Source: JBMOLK01 sp049325575 (GTDB lineage Bacteria > Bacillota > Clostridia > Acetivibrionales > Acetivibrionaceae). From it: DNA of 37,600 bases. Positions 24,840-33,181 of this stretch are shown in pieces. Each line of letters begins with the position of its first letter. The first letter of the stretch is position 1. The notes under the pieces are model-generated. The model had not been told where the DNA came from. It was given only the letters and a program-made list of their open reading frames with translations, and made no database searches. The DNA lies in assembly GCA_049325575.1 (NCBI GenBank), contig JBMOLK010000299.1, positions 1 through 37,600 on the forward strand. Reading direction: 5' to 3'. Both the position numbers and the translations under genes were made by a program.

Positions 24840-26207
24840 ATGATAAATCCTTTTAAAAGAATATTTACTGCTGTTTTGGCCGGTATTATGCTTTCTACCG
24901 CTTCATTATGCGGTTCTTTAATAACACTAAGGGCAGGTGCAGCAGAAACTATGGAGGGTATGAAAGACTATCAAATAATAAACCCTTATGAATCCGTTAA
25001 CTGGGCTTCTTATGGACAGTACAAAGCTAATTTTCATGCGCATACCACAGAGAGTTTGGATGATGGAGTAAGCTCTCCTAAAGATATGATTGAAGATCAC
25101 TATAAGAAAGGTTATGATATTCTGGCAATTACTGATCATGATTTTTTAAGTACTACATGGAATAGAAAGGATAGAAACCCTTATAACTACTTGAGTGATG
25201 AGCGTTTAAACGAAATCAATACCGGTATCGATAGAAATGGAAGAGGAATGATAGGTGTTCCATTTTCAAACGAGCAGTCAATACCTGCTCATCTTAATAC
25301 ATTCTGGGCAAATTTCAACAATGAAGCCGGTGCAACACTGGAGAGCAATATTGCAAAGTGCGAAGAATTAGGCGGAATTTCGCACATAAACCATCCCGGA
25401 GGTGCAGCAAAAATGCACTTTGAAGACAGTGAGATTAAAGGTTTTGTAAATTTGTATTTAAAGTATCCGTCTTGCGTGGGAATGGAGATTCTTAATAAAA
25501 GATATGCTAACCTGGAAATCTGGAGAGTTCTTTGGGACAAAGTTCTTATGAATACAATGCCTGAACGTCCGGTTTGGGGATTTTCAAACGATGACACCCA
25601 CTATGTATATCAAACAGGATACAACTTTAATCTTATGCTTATGCCCAAAAACACAGAAGAAAGCATACGTTATTCTATGGAAAATGGAACATTCTATGCA
25701 GTAGCTTTATTTGCCAAAAGTTTGTATGGCGAGGAGTTTGAAGCTCCGGATTCTTTCCCGGTCATCAATAATATAGAAGTTCATCAGGAGGAAAACTCAA
25801 TAACAATAACCGGAGAGAACTACGATGTAATTGAATGGGTTGCAGATAATAAGATTATTGCAACAGGTCATAGTATAGACCTGAACAACTATGAAGATAT
25901 GGTTAACAGTTATATCAGAGCACAGCTTAAGGGACCCGGAGGATTAAGCTTTACACAGCCTTTTGGTATAATAGAAAAAACCTATACCAAATTTGGAGAT
26001 ATTAATGGAGATAAAGTAATAAATTCAACTGATTTTGTACTCTTAAAAAGACATATCCTTAGCATGGATGGATACATACTCAATGGAGAAAGCCTGCTGG
26101 CTGCTGATGTAGATGGAAGCGGCAAGCTGGACTCACTTGACCTGGTATATATGAGAAGATATATTCTTAGAATGATTACTAACTTCCCGGCTGTTCAGAT
26201 AGGTTGA
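24840..26207 (+). CDS. secreted PHP-family metallophosphoesterase with type I dockerin
   Basis: A 455-residue protein. The signal peptide is about 1-34 (cleavage near RAGA-AE). A PHP/CehA-like metal-dependent domain covers about 55-300: NFHAHT (His66, His68), ILAITDHDF (Asp99, His100), ISHINHPG (His182, His185) and FSNDDTH (Asp251/252, His254) give the full metal-ligand set. A beta-rich spacer follows at about 305-380. A dockerin closes the protein at about 386-450, with repeats DINGDKVINSTD and DVDGSGKLDSLD. The recognition residues differ between repeats (Ser-Thr versus Ser-Leu), unlike the symmetric GH5 dockerin. AGGGGAGA at 24825-24832 fixes this start over the ATG at 24813. PHP domains hydrolyse phosphoesters; the substrate on plant wall or cell surface is unknown. 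Dockerin attachment of a PHP domain is unusual. Confidence 0.85.
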   Translation: MINPFKRIFTAVLAGIMLSTASLCGSLITLRAGAAETMEGMKDYQIINPYESVNWASYGQYKANFHAHTTESLDDGVSSPKDMIEDHYKKGYDILAITDHDFLSTTWNRKDRNPYNYLSDERLNEINTGIDRNGRGMIGVPFSNEQSIPAHLNTFWANFNNEAGATLESNIAKCEELGGISHINHPGGAAKMHFEDSEIKGFVNLYLKYPSCVGMEILNKRYANLEIWRVLWDKVLMNTMPERPVWGFSNDDTHYVYQTGYNFNLMLMPKNTEESIRYSMENGTFYAVALFAKSLYGEEFEAPDSFPVINNIEVHQEENSITITGENYDVIEWVADNKIIATGHSIDLNNYEDMVNSYIRAQLKGPGGLSFTQPFGIIEKTYTKFGDINGDKVINSTDFVLLKRHILSMDGYILNGESLLAADVDGSGKLDSLDLVYMRRYILRMITNFPAVQIG

Positions 26208-26234
26208 AATTTTATAATAGTAGTATGTAAATAG

Positions 26235-26275
26235 AAGGGCTAAGTTTATATCTTACTATGAACTTAGCCCTTTGG
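26235..26275. terminator. terminator between convergent genes
   Basis: AAGGGCTAAGTT (26235-26246) pairs perfectly over 12 bp with AACTTAGCCCTT (26261-26272). It lies between the PHP gene (plus) and the T7SS-locus lipoprotein (minus), and may serve both. T runs are short on both sides. Confidence 0.75.
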
Positions 26276-26324
26276 TATAATCTTATTAGGGTTGACAAGA
26301 GTTAGTTACTATGGTACGTAATGA

Positions 26325-26939
26325 TTAGTAATCCGACGAAATATACAACTCTGTGTTATTTCCATCCTGGTCATAAGAAACAAAGCTAAATAAAAGGCCA
26401 TCTAGGGTATAATCAACTTTATATACGGTGTTATCCTCAGTTGATATCCAGGACTTTGTAATTGGTTTATCACCTAATATACTTTTTATTTCTTTAAAAA
26501 GCATTCCTGGTTTAGCGCCTTTTAAATTAACATTGTTTTTATTGCTATGCTGATTAACAATTATACATACTGGTTCTGCTTCATCACTATAATCTGGAAA
26601 TACAAAAGTCAAGCCAACTTCTTTTGAAAAAATACAAGGGAATACCATATGAGATTCGACTATTGAAATAGTGTCAGACTCGTCCTTGCTTCCAGTGGTT
26701 TTTAAAATATCAGCTTTCGAGGTATTTAAATATGCTTTAAGATTATCTATGGATATTTCTGCATCTTTATCATCCACTACCTGTGGGACGTTAGTTGGTG
26801 TCACTATGTTACTAGCTATTGGGTCATTATTATTTACAGGGTCATTACCGTTTGTTTGTACTCCACAAGAACATAAAAGCATAGAGAGTAAGACTATTAA
26901 TAAAGCTGAAAAAATCAAGATTTTCTTCAAGTATAACAC
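26325..26939 (-). CDS. lipoprotein, possible immunity or partner protein of the adjacent lysozyme-like T7SS protein
   Basis: Up to 204 residues. The lipoprotein signal peptide has a hydrophobic core and lipobox LLCSC (Cys at about 25), followed by an Asn/Thr/Pro-rich linker to about 60. The C-terminal part (KGAKPGMLFKEIKSILGDKP, then strand-rich VYKVDYTLDGLLFSFVSYDQDG) resembles small BLIP/SmpA-like repeat folds that often bind other proteins; this is by eye. The GTG at 26939 is the longest start; a TTG at 26930 (MKKILIF...) is better spaced from the AGGTAGGTG upstream. It is the last gene of the minus-strand run, 15 bp after the WXG-lysozyme-like gene. A lipid-anchored inhibitor facing the wall would suit immunity against a peptidoglycan-cutting toxin, but this is inference. 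Confidence 0.7.
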   Translation of the reverse strand: MLYLKKILIFSALLIVLLSMLLCSCGVQTNGNDPVNNNDPIASNIVTPTNVPQVVDDKDAEISIDNLKAYLNTSKADILKTTGSKDESDTISIVESHMVFPCIFSKEVGLTFVFPDYSDEAEPVCIIVNQHSNKNNVNLKGAKPGMLFKEIKSILGDKPITKSWISTEDNTVYKVDYTLDGLLFSFVSYDQDGNNTELYISSDY

Positions 26940-26954
26940 CTACCTAAATATTTT

Positions 26955-28331
26955 TTAAAAAGATCTAAATATTCTGTGCCAATCGTCTAATGGGTGGGAT
27001 TTCTGTGGAGGGAAATCTACCCAAGGGGTATATTTTAACTTTGCATAGTTTACTGCATTTACCGGAGTAACATTCTGGCCTTGTTCCATATACTTTACAT
27101 AGTCAGGATTAGCAGCTTGCCATTTAGCTGTATCACCTTTGAAAACTGCCGTGGTTTCTGGATAATTTGGACCTTCATCACAGTTTATCTTCATAGGTCC
27201 AAGCTCACCTTTGGCCTCTAATTCTTTTCCAACGTTAAACCACTTTAAATATGTATTAACAGATTTCGCAAGACCACCTTTGTCCTGTTCTGTAAATGAG
27301 ATTGGATTTCCACCTGGGCCTACGCCAAAAGCTTTATCATAATTTCCATTTTTACACCAAGTCTGTTCTTGAGCAAGTGTTGCAAGTATTACTTTTGGGT
27401 TTATTCCTTTATTTTGTGCAAATTCATAAACTGCCTTGTCAAAGCCTCTCTCTACCAAACCAGGATTTTTACTATTCATTATTGCAGTTATTTGTTCTAG
27501 TGTAAGCGCATTTGAATCCAGAAACTCCTCATTTGATATTGTCCATTCTAAGGAAGCGGAATTGCCGTCTTTATCTTTATATGTGAATGTTTCACTGTAG
27601 TTGTAAGTAGTACCGGATTCATTTTGCTTTACAGTTGTATCAGAGGTAGCTTCATCATTTTCATACCCTGTGGCATCAGCACCCCCTGCTCCAATTCCAG
27701 CAACGGCACCGGCAGCACTACCAGCAGCTCCAGCGGCTCCACCGATCCCAGCTCCAGCGATTCCAGCACCAACAGCTGCACCGGTTGAGGGAGCATTGCT
27801 AATAATTTGTTGTATTACTGATGGTATGGCAAGTGGCAATAAGGGAGCCACACTTATACTTGGGTTACCAATAGCTTTGAGGATGGATGGCAAGCCGAAG
27901 ATATTATTAATTCTTGCAGAACTACCAATAATACCCGCAATATTTTGAATACCGTCAATAAATCTTCTTCCTATAGTGGATATACCAGAGTAAATCCTTG
28001 ATATAGCATTTGCGATAGCATTTCTTAAGTTTTCAAATGACCTGGATATTCCACTTAACTCTAATGAACGACCTTTGTCAACAGCTAAAAATTCTCTAAT
28101 AACTTTATTAACAAAGAGCTCCATCTGACGTGTTCTTTCAATCACACTAATGGATTTTCTACGTAAATTGTTAAGCTGATCATTTATGCGGTATTTCTGG
28201 GGTACATCCCAATCCAAATTGTTAGCAGCTTGATAGATACCATTCTCTATAACACGTAAATCATTTGACATGTTTCTTAATTGTTTCTCGAGCATGCTCA
28301 AATAATCAATATCAACCCTTATTTCAGGCAT
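26955..28331 (-). CDS. WXG-like N-terminal T7SS substrate with lysozyme-like C-terminal domain
   Basis: A 458-residue protein without signal peptide. Residues 1-85 are helical, with Trp41 at the helix turn, like an ESX/LXG substrate N-terminus. A helix follows with FLAVD at about 81-85, recalling the YxxxD/E secretion signal with Phe for Tyr. A Gly/Ala-rich hydrophobic stretch (about 160-220) could span or insert in a membrane. The C-terminal part (about 275-440) has KGINPKVILATLAQEQT with candidate catalytic Glu322, then YDKAFGVGPGG, the pattern of lysozyme/soluble lytic transglycosylase-like domains (PxVIxAxxxxE followed by a GxG core). It would be exported by the neighbouring EssC machine and cut peptidoglycan. 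Whether it attacks other cells or remodels the own wall is not settled. A lipoprotein gene follows directly. Confidence 0.78.
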   Translation of the reverse strand: MPEIRVDIDYLSMLEKQLRNMSNDLRVIENGIYQAANNLDWDVPQKYRINDQLNNLRRKSISVIERTRQMELFVNKVIREFLAVDKGRSLELSGISRSFENLRNAIANAISRIYSGISTIGRRFIDGIQNIAGIIGSSARINNIFGLPSILKAIGNPSISVAPLLPLAIPSVIQQIISNAPSTGAAVGAGIAGAGIGGAAGAAGSAAGAVAGIGAGGADATGYENDEATSDTTVKQNESGTTYNYSETFTYKDKDGNSASLEWTISNEEFLDSNALTLEQITAIMNSKNPGLVERGFDKAVYEFAQNKGINPKVILATLAQEQTWCKNGNYDKAFGVGPGGNPISFTEQDKGGLAKSVNTYLKWFNVGKELEAKGELGPMKINCDEGPNYPETTAVFKGDTAKWQAANPDYVKYMEQGQNVTPVNAVNYAKLKYTPWVDFPPQKSHPLDDWHRIFRSF

Positions 28332-28358
28332 AATTTCACCTCTATCAGTTTCTTAAAA

Positions 28359-29600
28359 TTAGTCATTTATAGTTATTTTTTTACTATCTCCATCCCATTC
28401 TACATCGTAACCCAATGTTTCAGAAACAAACCTTAAAGGAATTACTGTTCTGCCGTTTACAATTTGGGGTGCAACATCAAGAGTGGCTGGTTCTGCATCA
28501 ACCAATACATCTTTTTTATTTATCCATAGTTCAATTTTTTTCATATTTAATTCTATAGTAACCTTTTTGTCATAATCATCCCATTCAACAGTACCGCCCA
28601 ACTCTTCAATCAATGCTCTTATAGGAAGCAGAGTTCTGCCACTAATTACTATAGGTGAAGTTCCTCTTCCAGGATCAATTTCCTTTTCAGTTCCCATTAC
28701 GTTCATTTTAGGATTGCCTATCTGAAGAACTATAGTTGTTCCAACCGTTACCTCTGCCTTAGCTGAAAAACCTTTAAAGCTAGCAGTAACTGTACCCTTT
28801 CCATTACTTACTCCACCTATTTGTCCTTCCTCAACAAGAAATATGTCTTCATCACTTGATGTCCATTCAGCTTCTAAGGTTACATCAGCGGTTGTACCAT
28901 CCTCCATATGTGCAATTGCTTGTACAGAAGCAACCCCATTTTTGATAACATGTATGCCGCTCTCGGAAAGAGTTATTTCGCTTATTCTAGTTTCCTCTAC
29001 ATTAACTTCAGCTGTAGCAGAGAATGATTCATATTTAGCGGTAACTGCTGCTTTTCCTGTACCTATGGCAGTAATCTTACCGGCACTAACTGTTAAAACA
29101 CTTGGGTCACTTGTTGTCCATTCAGCGTATTCAGTTACATCGCTTCCTACACCATTTGAGCTTACAGCAGTTAAATAAAGCTGGTATGTACCGTTTATAT
29201 CAATTGCTATGTTACTTTCCGATAGTTTTAAAGCTGATATGGATGATTTGGTAACAGTAACTGTTGCAGTTGCCTTTATGCCGTCATATTCAGCTGTAAT
29301 GACCGTGCTTCCTTCTTTTAAAGCTTCAACAGTTCCACTGTCTACGGCAGCAACATCGGGGTTGCTGGATGTCCATTCTGCCAAGAGTCTCACAAGAGAT
29401 TCACTTGAATCATCATATTTTGCTGTAGCTTCTATTGTCATAGACTCACCTATTCCAAGTGTTACATTATCATCAGACAGCTCCATTGATACAGCTTTGC
29501 TAGTACCAGTATATGCGACAGTTGCCATTGCAATAGACAGTGTAAAAATTAAAAGTATTACAGCTGCAGATAGTTTTTTTCTTGTTAGCTTGTTTCTCAT
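28359..29600 (-). CDS. secreted BIG2-repeat protein with copper amine oxidase N-terminal-like domain
   Basis: A 413-residue protein with a signal peptide (about 1-35). Three bacterial Ig-like (BIG2) repeats follow at about 36-115, 116-200 and 201-286, each with the WTSS/WTTSDP...V...G.VxAxxxGxxxVTA pattern. The C-terminal copper amine oxidase N-terminal-like domain (about 290-413) carries the two typical blocks GRTLLPIRALIEELGGTVEWD and GRTVIPLRFVSETLGYDVEWD. In Firmicutes these domains occur in surface and wall-associated proteins and are usually non-enzymatic. There is no LPXTG or S-layer anchor. AGGAGG precedes the ATG. It lies in the T7SS-associated run between the NlpC/P60 protein and the WXG-lysozyme protein; its role there is unknown. 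Confidence 0.88.
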   Translation of the reverse strand: MRNKLTRKKLSAAVILLIFTLSIAMATVAYTGTSKAVSMELSDDNVTLGIGESMTIEATAKYDDSSESLVRLLAEWTSSNPDVAAVDSGTVEALKEGSTVITAEYDGIKATATVTVTKSSISALKLSESNIAIDINGTYQLYLTAVSSNGVGSDVTEYAEWTTSDPSVLTVSAGKITAIGTGKAAVTAKYESFSATAEVNVEETRISEITLSESGIHVIKNGVASVQAIAHMEDGTTADVTLEAEWTSSDEDIFLVEEGQIGGVSNGKGTVTASFKGFSAKAEVTVGTTIVLQIGNPKMNVMGTEKEIDPGRGTSPIVISGRTLLPIRALIEELGGTVEWDDYDKKVTIELNMKKIELWINKKDVLVDAEPATLDVAPQIVNGRTVIPLRFVSETLGYDVEWDGDSKKITIND

Positions 29601-29642
29601 TATATCTAATACCTCCTAAAATTACATTATTTATAATCGACA

Positions 29643-31271
29643 TTAATTACCTTTTAACCTTATGGGCATGTAGGCCTGTCTTGCCAGGTCCGTTATCTTC
29701 CTGCGTATAACACGGCAAGTGGGATAGGGCTGATCAGGACAGATTGATGTATTAGGCGTTTGCTCATAAAAAACAAAATAATCTCCATCTTGCTTCCAGT
29801 ATAACATTATATGTCCATTTTTGTAGGTTAAGAGTGCATCTCCGGGCTTAAGTTGTTTATATGCTGCTTTTAAATCACTTTCAGATGGATTATTTACGTT
29901 ATATGACCCGACCTGCAAAATTTTATCCCAAAGATGTTTGAAGTCCTTATTTGTCTTTCTTAAGCCTTCAAAAAACGTATAAGTAGTATTTCTACCAAGC
30001 CCCCAACAAAAACTAACAAAACCTGAACAGTCATTACCGTATTTGGGCATAGTAATATCGAATCTCGTATATTTTGAATAGAAGTCATTATTTTTCACAA
30101 GGGGGCTAAAGCTGGCATCATTTTTCTGATATTCTGTCTGGCTATAGGGTATTCCCTTATAAGTTACACCCTTTTTAAAAGTATATTTGGCCTTCCAACC
30201 TACTAAATTGTTTTGGGGAGTCCAGGTCAGGCTACACATTTTTCTTGCTCTTTCAAGAATTACATTTTGCACCTGACTGTTATTTATACTAAAATAGGAC
30301 TCAGTCCAAACCTCTTTGTAGCCTGATGCAAGAGAACAGATAGCAAATCTGTACCTGTGTCCCTCTATTAGTGAAGATGCCGCTATGTTATATACGGGTT
30401 TATTGACAGATTTACGATCAACTATAAGGGTATTTGTTGTAAGGTCCCTTAATGAGAATGTAAATGAAGTTGCACGCTTATCTGGAGTCCAGGTTACATT
30501 AATGCTTGATTTGTTTAGTTCTGCATTGTTCTTGGGATTAGTTACTACGGCCTTAGATAGCTGTGGTTGTTTTGTTGGCTGCGGCGTCTTGTTTGGTGGG
30601 GGAGTAGTACCCTTTATGCTAAAGCTTGACTCTGCTTTACTGTCAGAGTAACCTGGAGCAGATGCAATTACTACAATTTTGTATTTTTCTCCAGCCTTAA
30701 GGTTAGCTTTTGGAATTGTAAAATCCGATCGACTCCCAGTGCTTTTATTAATAATCATCGACCCTTTAGAATCCCAAAGATTGAATTTGTATGATTGGGC
30801 CTGTGCAACCTTATCCCATACAACCGAAACATCTGACAGGCTTAGGACAGAGTTGCTGGCAGGGGACTTTATAACAAAGCTGGCTAGTTGCTGAACTTTT
30901 TTAACATAAAAGTATGATTCAGAGTATTTTTCTGTTGAATCGGATCCTACTGCAGTTACTATAATTTTGTAAAGGTGGTTTAGTTCCAGCTTTGATGAGG
31001 GTATGGTATAGCTTGTAGCATTATTACTGACAACATGGTCTTCTATTATATTAACAAATTTTGTCATGTCTTTTAGAGAAAACTTATATGATTTTGCATT
31101 TGCTACCTGGTTCCAGGTTACTGTTATATCACCTTTATTAACTGTTTGATTGTATTCAGGATAAGTAATTGTAGGTGATGAAATAGTTGATGCATTGACA
31201 TAAGAAGGAATTATAAATAATGATGCCAAAAAGACGAAAATCAATGTAAAATGTATAAGTTTATTTTTCAT
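29643..31271 (-). CDS. secreted FN3-like repeat protein with NlpC/P60 peptidase domain
   Basis: A 542-residue protein with signal peptide about 1-27. Three fibronectin-III-like repeats lie at about 30-126, 131-220 and 240-331, each containing a W..V..A.SYKFSL.D pattern. A Pro/Thr/Gln linker occurs at 221-238. The C-terminal domain (about 335-542) is an NlpC/P60-type cysteine peptidase with nucleophile Cys415 (GNDCSGFVSFCW), His487 (KNGHIMLYW) and a third polar residue near Glu503. Such enzymes cut cell-wall peptide stems. It probably helps the secretion machine cross or remodel the wall. A TATAAT-like region follows the upstream terminator, so it may have its own promoter and head a second transcript of the T7SS locus. 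Confidence 0.88.
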   Translation of the reverse strand: MKNKLIHFTLIFVFLASLFIIPSYVNASTISSPTITYPEYNQTVNKGDITVTWNQVANAKSYKFSLKDMTKFVNIIEDHVVSNNATSYTIPSSKLELNHLYKIIVTAVGSDSTEKYSESYFYVKKVQQLASFVIKSPASNSVLSLSDVSVVWDKVAQAQSYKFNLWDSKGSMIINKSTGSRSDFTIPKANLKAGEKYKIVVIASAPGYSDSKAESSFSIKGTTPPPNKTPQPTKQPQLSKAVVTNPKNNAELNKSSINVTWTPDKRATSFTFSLRDLTTNTLIVDRKSVNKPVYNIAASSLIEGHRYRFAICSLASGYKEVWTESYFSINNSQVQNVILERARKMCSLTWTPQNNLVGWKAKYTFKKGVTYKGIPYSQTEYQKNDASFSPLVKNNDFYSKYTRFDITMPKYGNDCSGFVSFCWGLGRNTTYTFFEGLRKTNKDFKHLWDKILQVGSYNVNNPSESDLKAAYKQLKPGDALLTYKNGHIMLYWKQDGDYFVFYEQTPNTSICPDQPYPTCRVIRRKITDLARQAYMPIRLKGN

Positions 31272-31307
31272 TTTTCATCATACTCCATTAATTTATTATA
31301 TAATTAT

Positions 31308-31360
31308 AAGTTTTTTTAAAAAATAATTGAGATTATGAAGGTACACAATCTCAATTATTT
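31308..31360 (-). terminator. terminator after the WXG100 genes
   Basis: Reading the minus strand, AAATAATTGAGATT (31360-31347) pairs perfectly over 14 bp with 31334-31321, with a 12-nt loop and a T run (part of 31326-31318) downstream. It separates the WXG100 transcript from the NlpC/P60 gene. Confidence 0.85.
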
Positions 31361-31380
31361 CTTCTAATCAATGGTAATAA

Positions 31381-31671
31381 TTATGCTCCAGGTACAGTTC
31401 TGTTACGTTGGTCTGTTTCACGGAATTCTATTGCAGCTTTATTTAAGAATGCTGAAAATCTTTCCATGATATCTGCAAATTGTTTCATAGGCTGCTGCAT
31501 ATTTCTGAATTCTTGGTAGAAGCCTAGTTGTGCTTCACCTTTCCATCCTGCTTCGAGTTCATTGATTGAGTTAATAATCTGGTTGAGATTTTCCAAATGA
31601 AGTTGTCTTTTTTGATCTAATAACCTAGCTCTTGCTTCTAGCTCTTCTGGTGTTACCTGAATTAAACCCAT
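31381..31671 (-). CDS. WXG100-family protein (EsxA-like)
   Basis: A 96-residue helical hairpin protein. It begins MGLIQVTPEELEARARLL, has the WxG turn at about 42-44 (LEAGWKGEAQLGF) and a C-terminal helix ending AIEFRETDQRNRTV, where FRETD corresponds to the YxxxD/E T7SS export signal with Phe for Tyr. There is no Sec signal peptide. WXG100 proteins are exported as dimers by EssC-type systems and are needed for the activity of the machine. It is followed by its own terminator, 90 bp downstream of a second WXG100-like gene. Confidence 0.93.
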   Translation of the reverse strand: MGLIQVTPEELEARARLLDQKRQLHLENLNQIINSINELEAGWKGEAQLGFYQEFRNMQQPMKQFADIMERFSAFLNKAAIEFRETDQRNRTVPGA

Positions 31672-31761
31672 AAGTAAATGACCTCCTCGATATTATTATA
31701 GTGAGCTTTATTAATACAGCAAATTGACAATTGTCCATTCGCGTATATTCATTGAAATTCA

Positions 31762-32043
31762 TTAGAGCATACTCTTAAGTCGTTCATCTTTTTCTTTGTA
31801 CTCATTAGCTATATATTTAATATCTGAACTTATTTGCCTTAATGAATAAATGAGTTCAGACATTTCAGTTGTCCATCTTTCACAGGTATAACAAAAACCA
31901 TCCTTGGAAACTCCTTTCCAAGCCGCATCAATATTCGAAATAGAATTTTTCATGGTACTTATAGTCTGTTCTCCAGTCTGTGCAATTTTTGAAAGAGTAT
32001 TTGCCGAATCAATTGCATTATTGTAGTCAATTCTAATGGACAC
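31762..32043 (-). CDS. second WXG100-family protein
   Basis: A 93-residue helical hairpin protein: MSIRIDYNNAIDSANTLSKI, a WxG turn in IDAAWKGVSKDGF (about 40-48), then a second helix ending IANEYKEKDERLKSML, with a canonical YxxxD export signal (YKEKD). Two Cys near the turn (CYTC) are unusual for the family. It could form a heterodimer with the 31381 product. The gene lies between the esaB-like gene and the first WXG100 gene, in the normal neighbourhood of Firmicutes type VII loci. Confidence 0.9.
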   Translation of the reverse strand: MSIRIDYNNAIDSANTLSKIAQTGEQTISTMKNSISNIDAAWKGVSKDGFCYTCERWTTEMSELIYSLRQISSDIKYIANEYKEKDERLKSML

Positions 32044-32081
32044 TTTTATTCCCCCTTTTTAAAACAGCATACGTATAATAG

Positions 32082-32330
32082 TTATATAATAGTTATATAA
32101 GAGCCATCCCATACTCCGGCATCAGCAAGAGTCTCATTATCCTCAAGAATACGTCCTGGAGGGTCTGCCTTAATAGAGAAGTGGTTTGAACTGTCAGTCG
32201 TAGAAGTACTTGGAGTCAAAACCTTTACTATCATGCGAGCCAGTTCCTTTGCAGGAATATAAACAGGAACTTCGAGATCTTGAGTGTTGGCACTATTCTT
32301 TATTTTTACTGATACAATCACTCGATCCAT
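32082..32330 (-). CDS. esaB: EsaB/YukD-type ubiquitin-like T7SS component
   Basis: An 82-residue ubiquitin-fold protein. It starts MDRVIVSVKIKNSANTQDLEVP, followed by IPAKELARMIVKVL (helix), then KADPPGRILEDNETLADAGVWDGSYITII, the C-terminal pattern of YukD/EsaB where the gene product ends after a ILxxxxTLxxAGVxDGxxI block. It is a cytoplasmic accessory or regulatory component of type VIIb secretion. Its start lies 2 bp after the stop of the preceding gene. Confidence 0.9.
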   Translation of the reverse strand: MDRVIVSVKIKNSANTQDLEVPVYIPAKELARMIVKVLTPSTSTTDSSNHFSIKADPPGRILEDNETLADAGVWDGSYITII

Positions 32331-32332
32331 AA

Positions 32333-33175
32333 CTATGCTTTCTCCTTTATAACTGGTGAATATATGGATGATATATCGCTTATTTCCAAAAGAATATCCT
32401 TATTTAAATGTTCATTGTTGTATGGTGTAATTTCAACCCAACTTTCTTCTTCCATGATAAGGGAATTAAGCTTCCAAATACCTTTTTCACCTTTAAGAAG
32501 AGCAAAACCTGAGGCATCACCGCCTGCATCATCCTTAAACTTCATTACAACGAAAACCTTATGGGATTGAGGGGCTAAAAGGGCATTTGATATAGCTTTA
32601 GCATCAGCAGATTCAAATCCTGCGCTTTCTAATAGTGAGTGCGCCTTTTCGGTATCGGATGAGTTTAGCAATTTTTTCACCTGGCTTAGTGTCGATTCCT
32701 TTATAGTTCCACTTTTACCTTGAGTGTTTATATGATCATCTACATGCATTATATCCTGTACTCTATCATATATAGAACCTGAATCAGGCAGTACACCGAA
32801 GGAACATAAGATATCTTCTTCTTTATATATAACCATCATTTCGACGGCAAGATATTGGGATATGTAAAAGCAATGGTCAATAGATTCACCGTTAAGAGAA
32901 CTGTAATTAACAATAACACACATGTCACAGAAGCAGCAAGCAGTTAAAACAGTACTGACCGTTTTATCCAGAATTATACTGTCATCTGGGTTTATAGTAA
33001 TGAACTTTTTCTTTGATAATGAATCACGGACAACGTCCCACTCTTTTTTTATATCTTCATCAGAAAGACCAAGAAAAGGGTCCTTTATACCGAAAATACT
33101 ACTTCCTCCAATTAAAGAGCAAAGAAATGTAAGTTCTTTTGAGCTGCAGCTAAACATACTGTCTAATTTGTTCAC
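32333..33175 (-). CDS. unrecognised protein encoded between essC and esaB
   Basis: About 280 residues, start MNKLDSMFSCSSKELTFLCSLIGGSSIFGI. There is no signal peptide or membrane segment. A helical N-terminal part reads LSDEDIKKEWDVVRDSLSKKKFITINPDDSIIL, wing-like in pattern. The middle is Cys-rich (ACCFCDMCVIV). An alpha/beta C-terminal part (KVFVVMKFKDD, GFALLKGEKGIWKL, SWVEITPYN) ends with a polar tail. In ESX systems cytosolic chaperones of the EspG class have comparable length and lie near the secreted pairs; similarity is only in size and position, so no family is assigned. The start is decided by GGGGGGA at 33188-33182, 6 nt before GTG 33175. An in-frame TTG at 33190 overlaps that site. 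Confidence 0.7.
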   Translation of the reverse strand: MNKLDSMFSCSSKELTFLCSLIGGSSIFGIKDPFLGLSDEDIKKEWDVVRDSLSKKKFITINPDDSIILDKTVSTVLTACCFCDMCVIVNYSSLNGESIDHCFYISQYLAVEMMVIYKEEDILCSFGVLPDSGSIYDRVQDIMHVDDHINTQGKSGTIKESTLSQVKKLLNSSDTEKAHSLLESAGFESADAKAISNALLAPQSHKVFVVMKFKDDAGGDASGFALLKGEKGIWKLNSLIMEEESWVEITPYNNEHLNKDILLEISDISSIYSPVIKEKA

Positions 33176-33181
33176 AAATAA

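Noticed and set aside
27670..27948. Ala/Pro-rich open frame on the plus strand
   Set aside because: It mirrors the Gly/Ala-rich segment of the WXG-lysozyme-like protein on the other strand and has no independent support.
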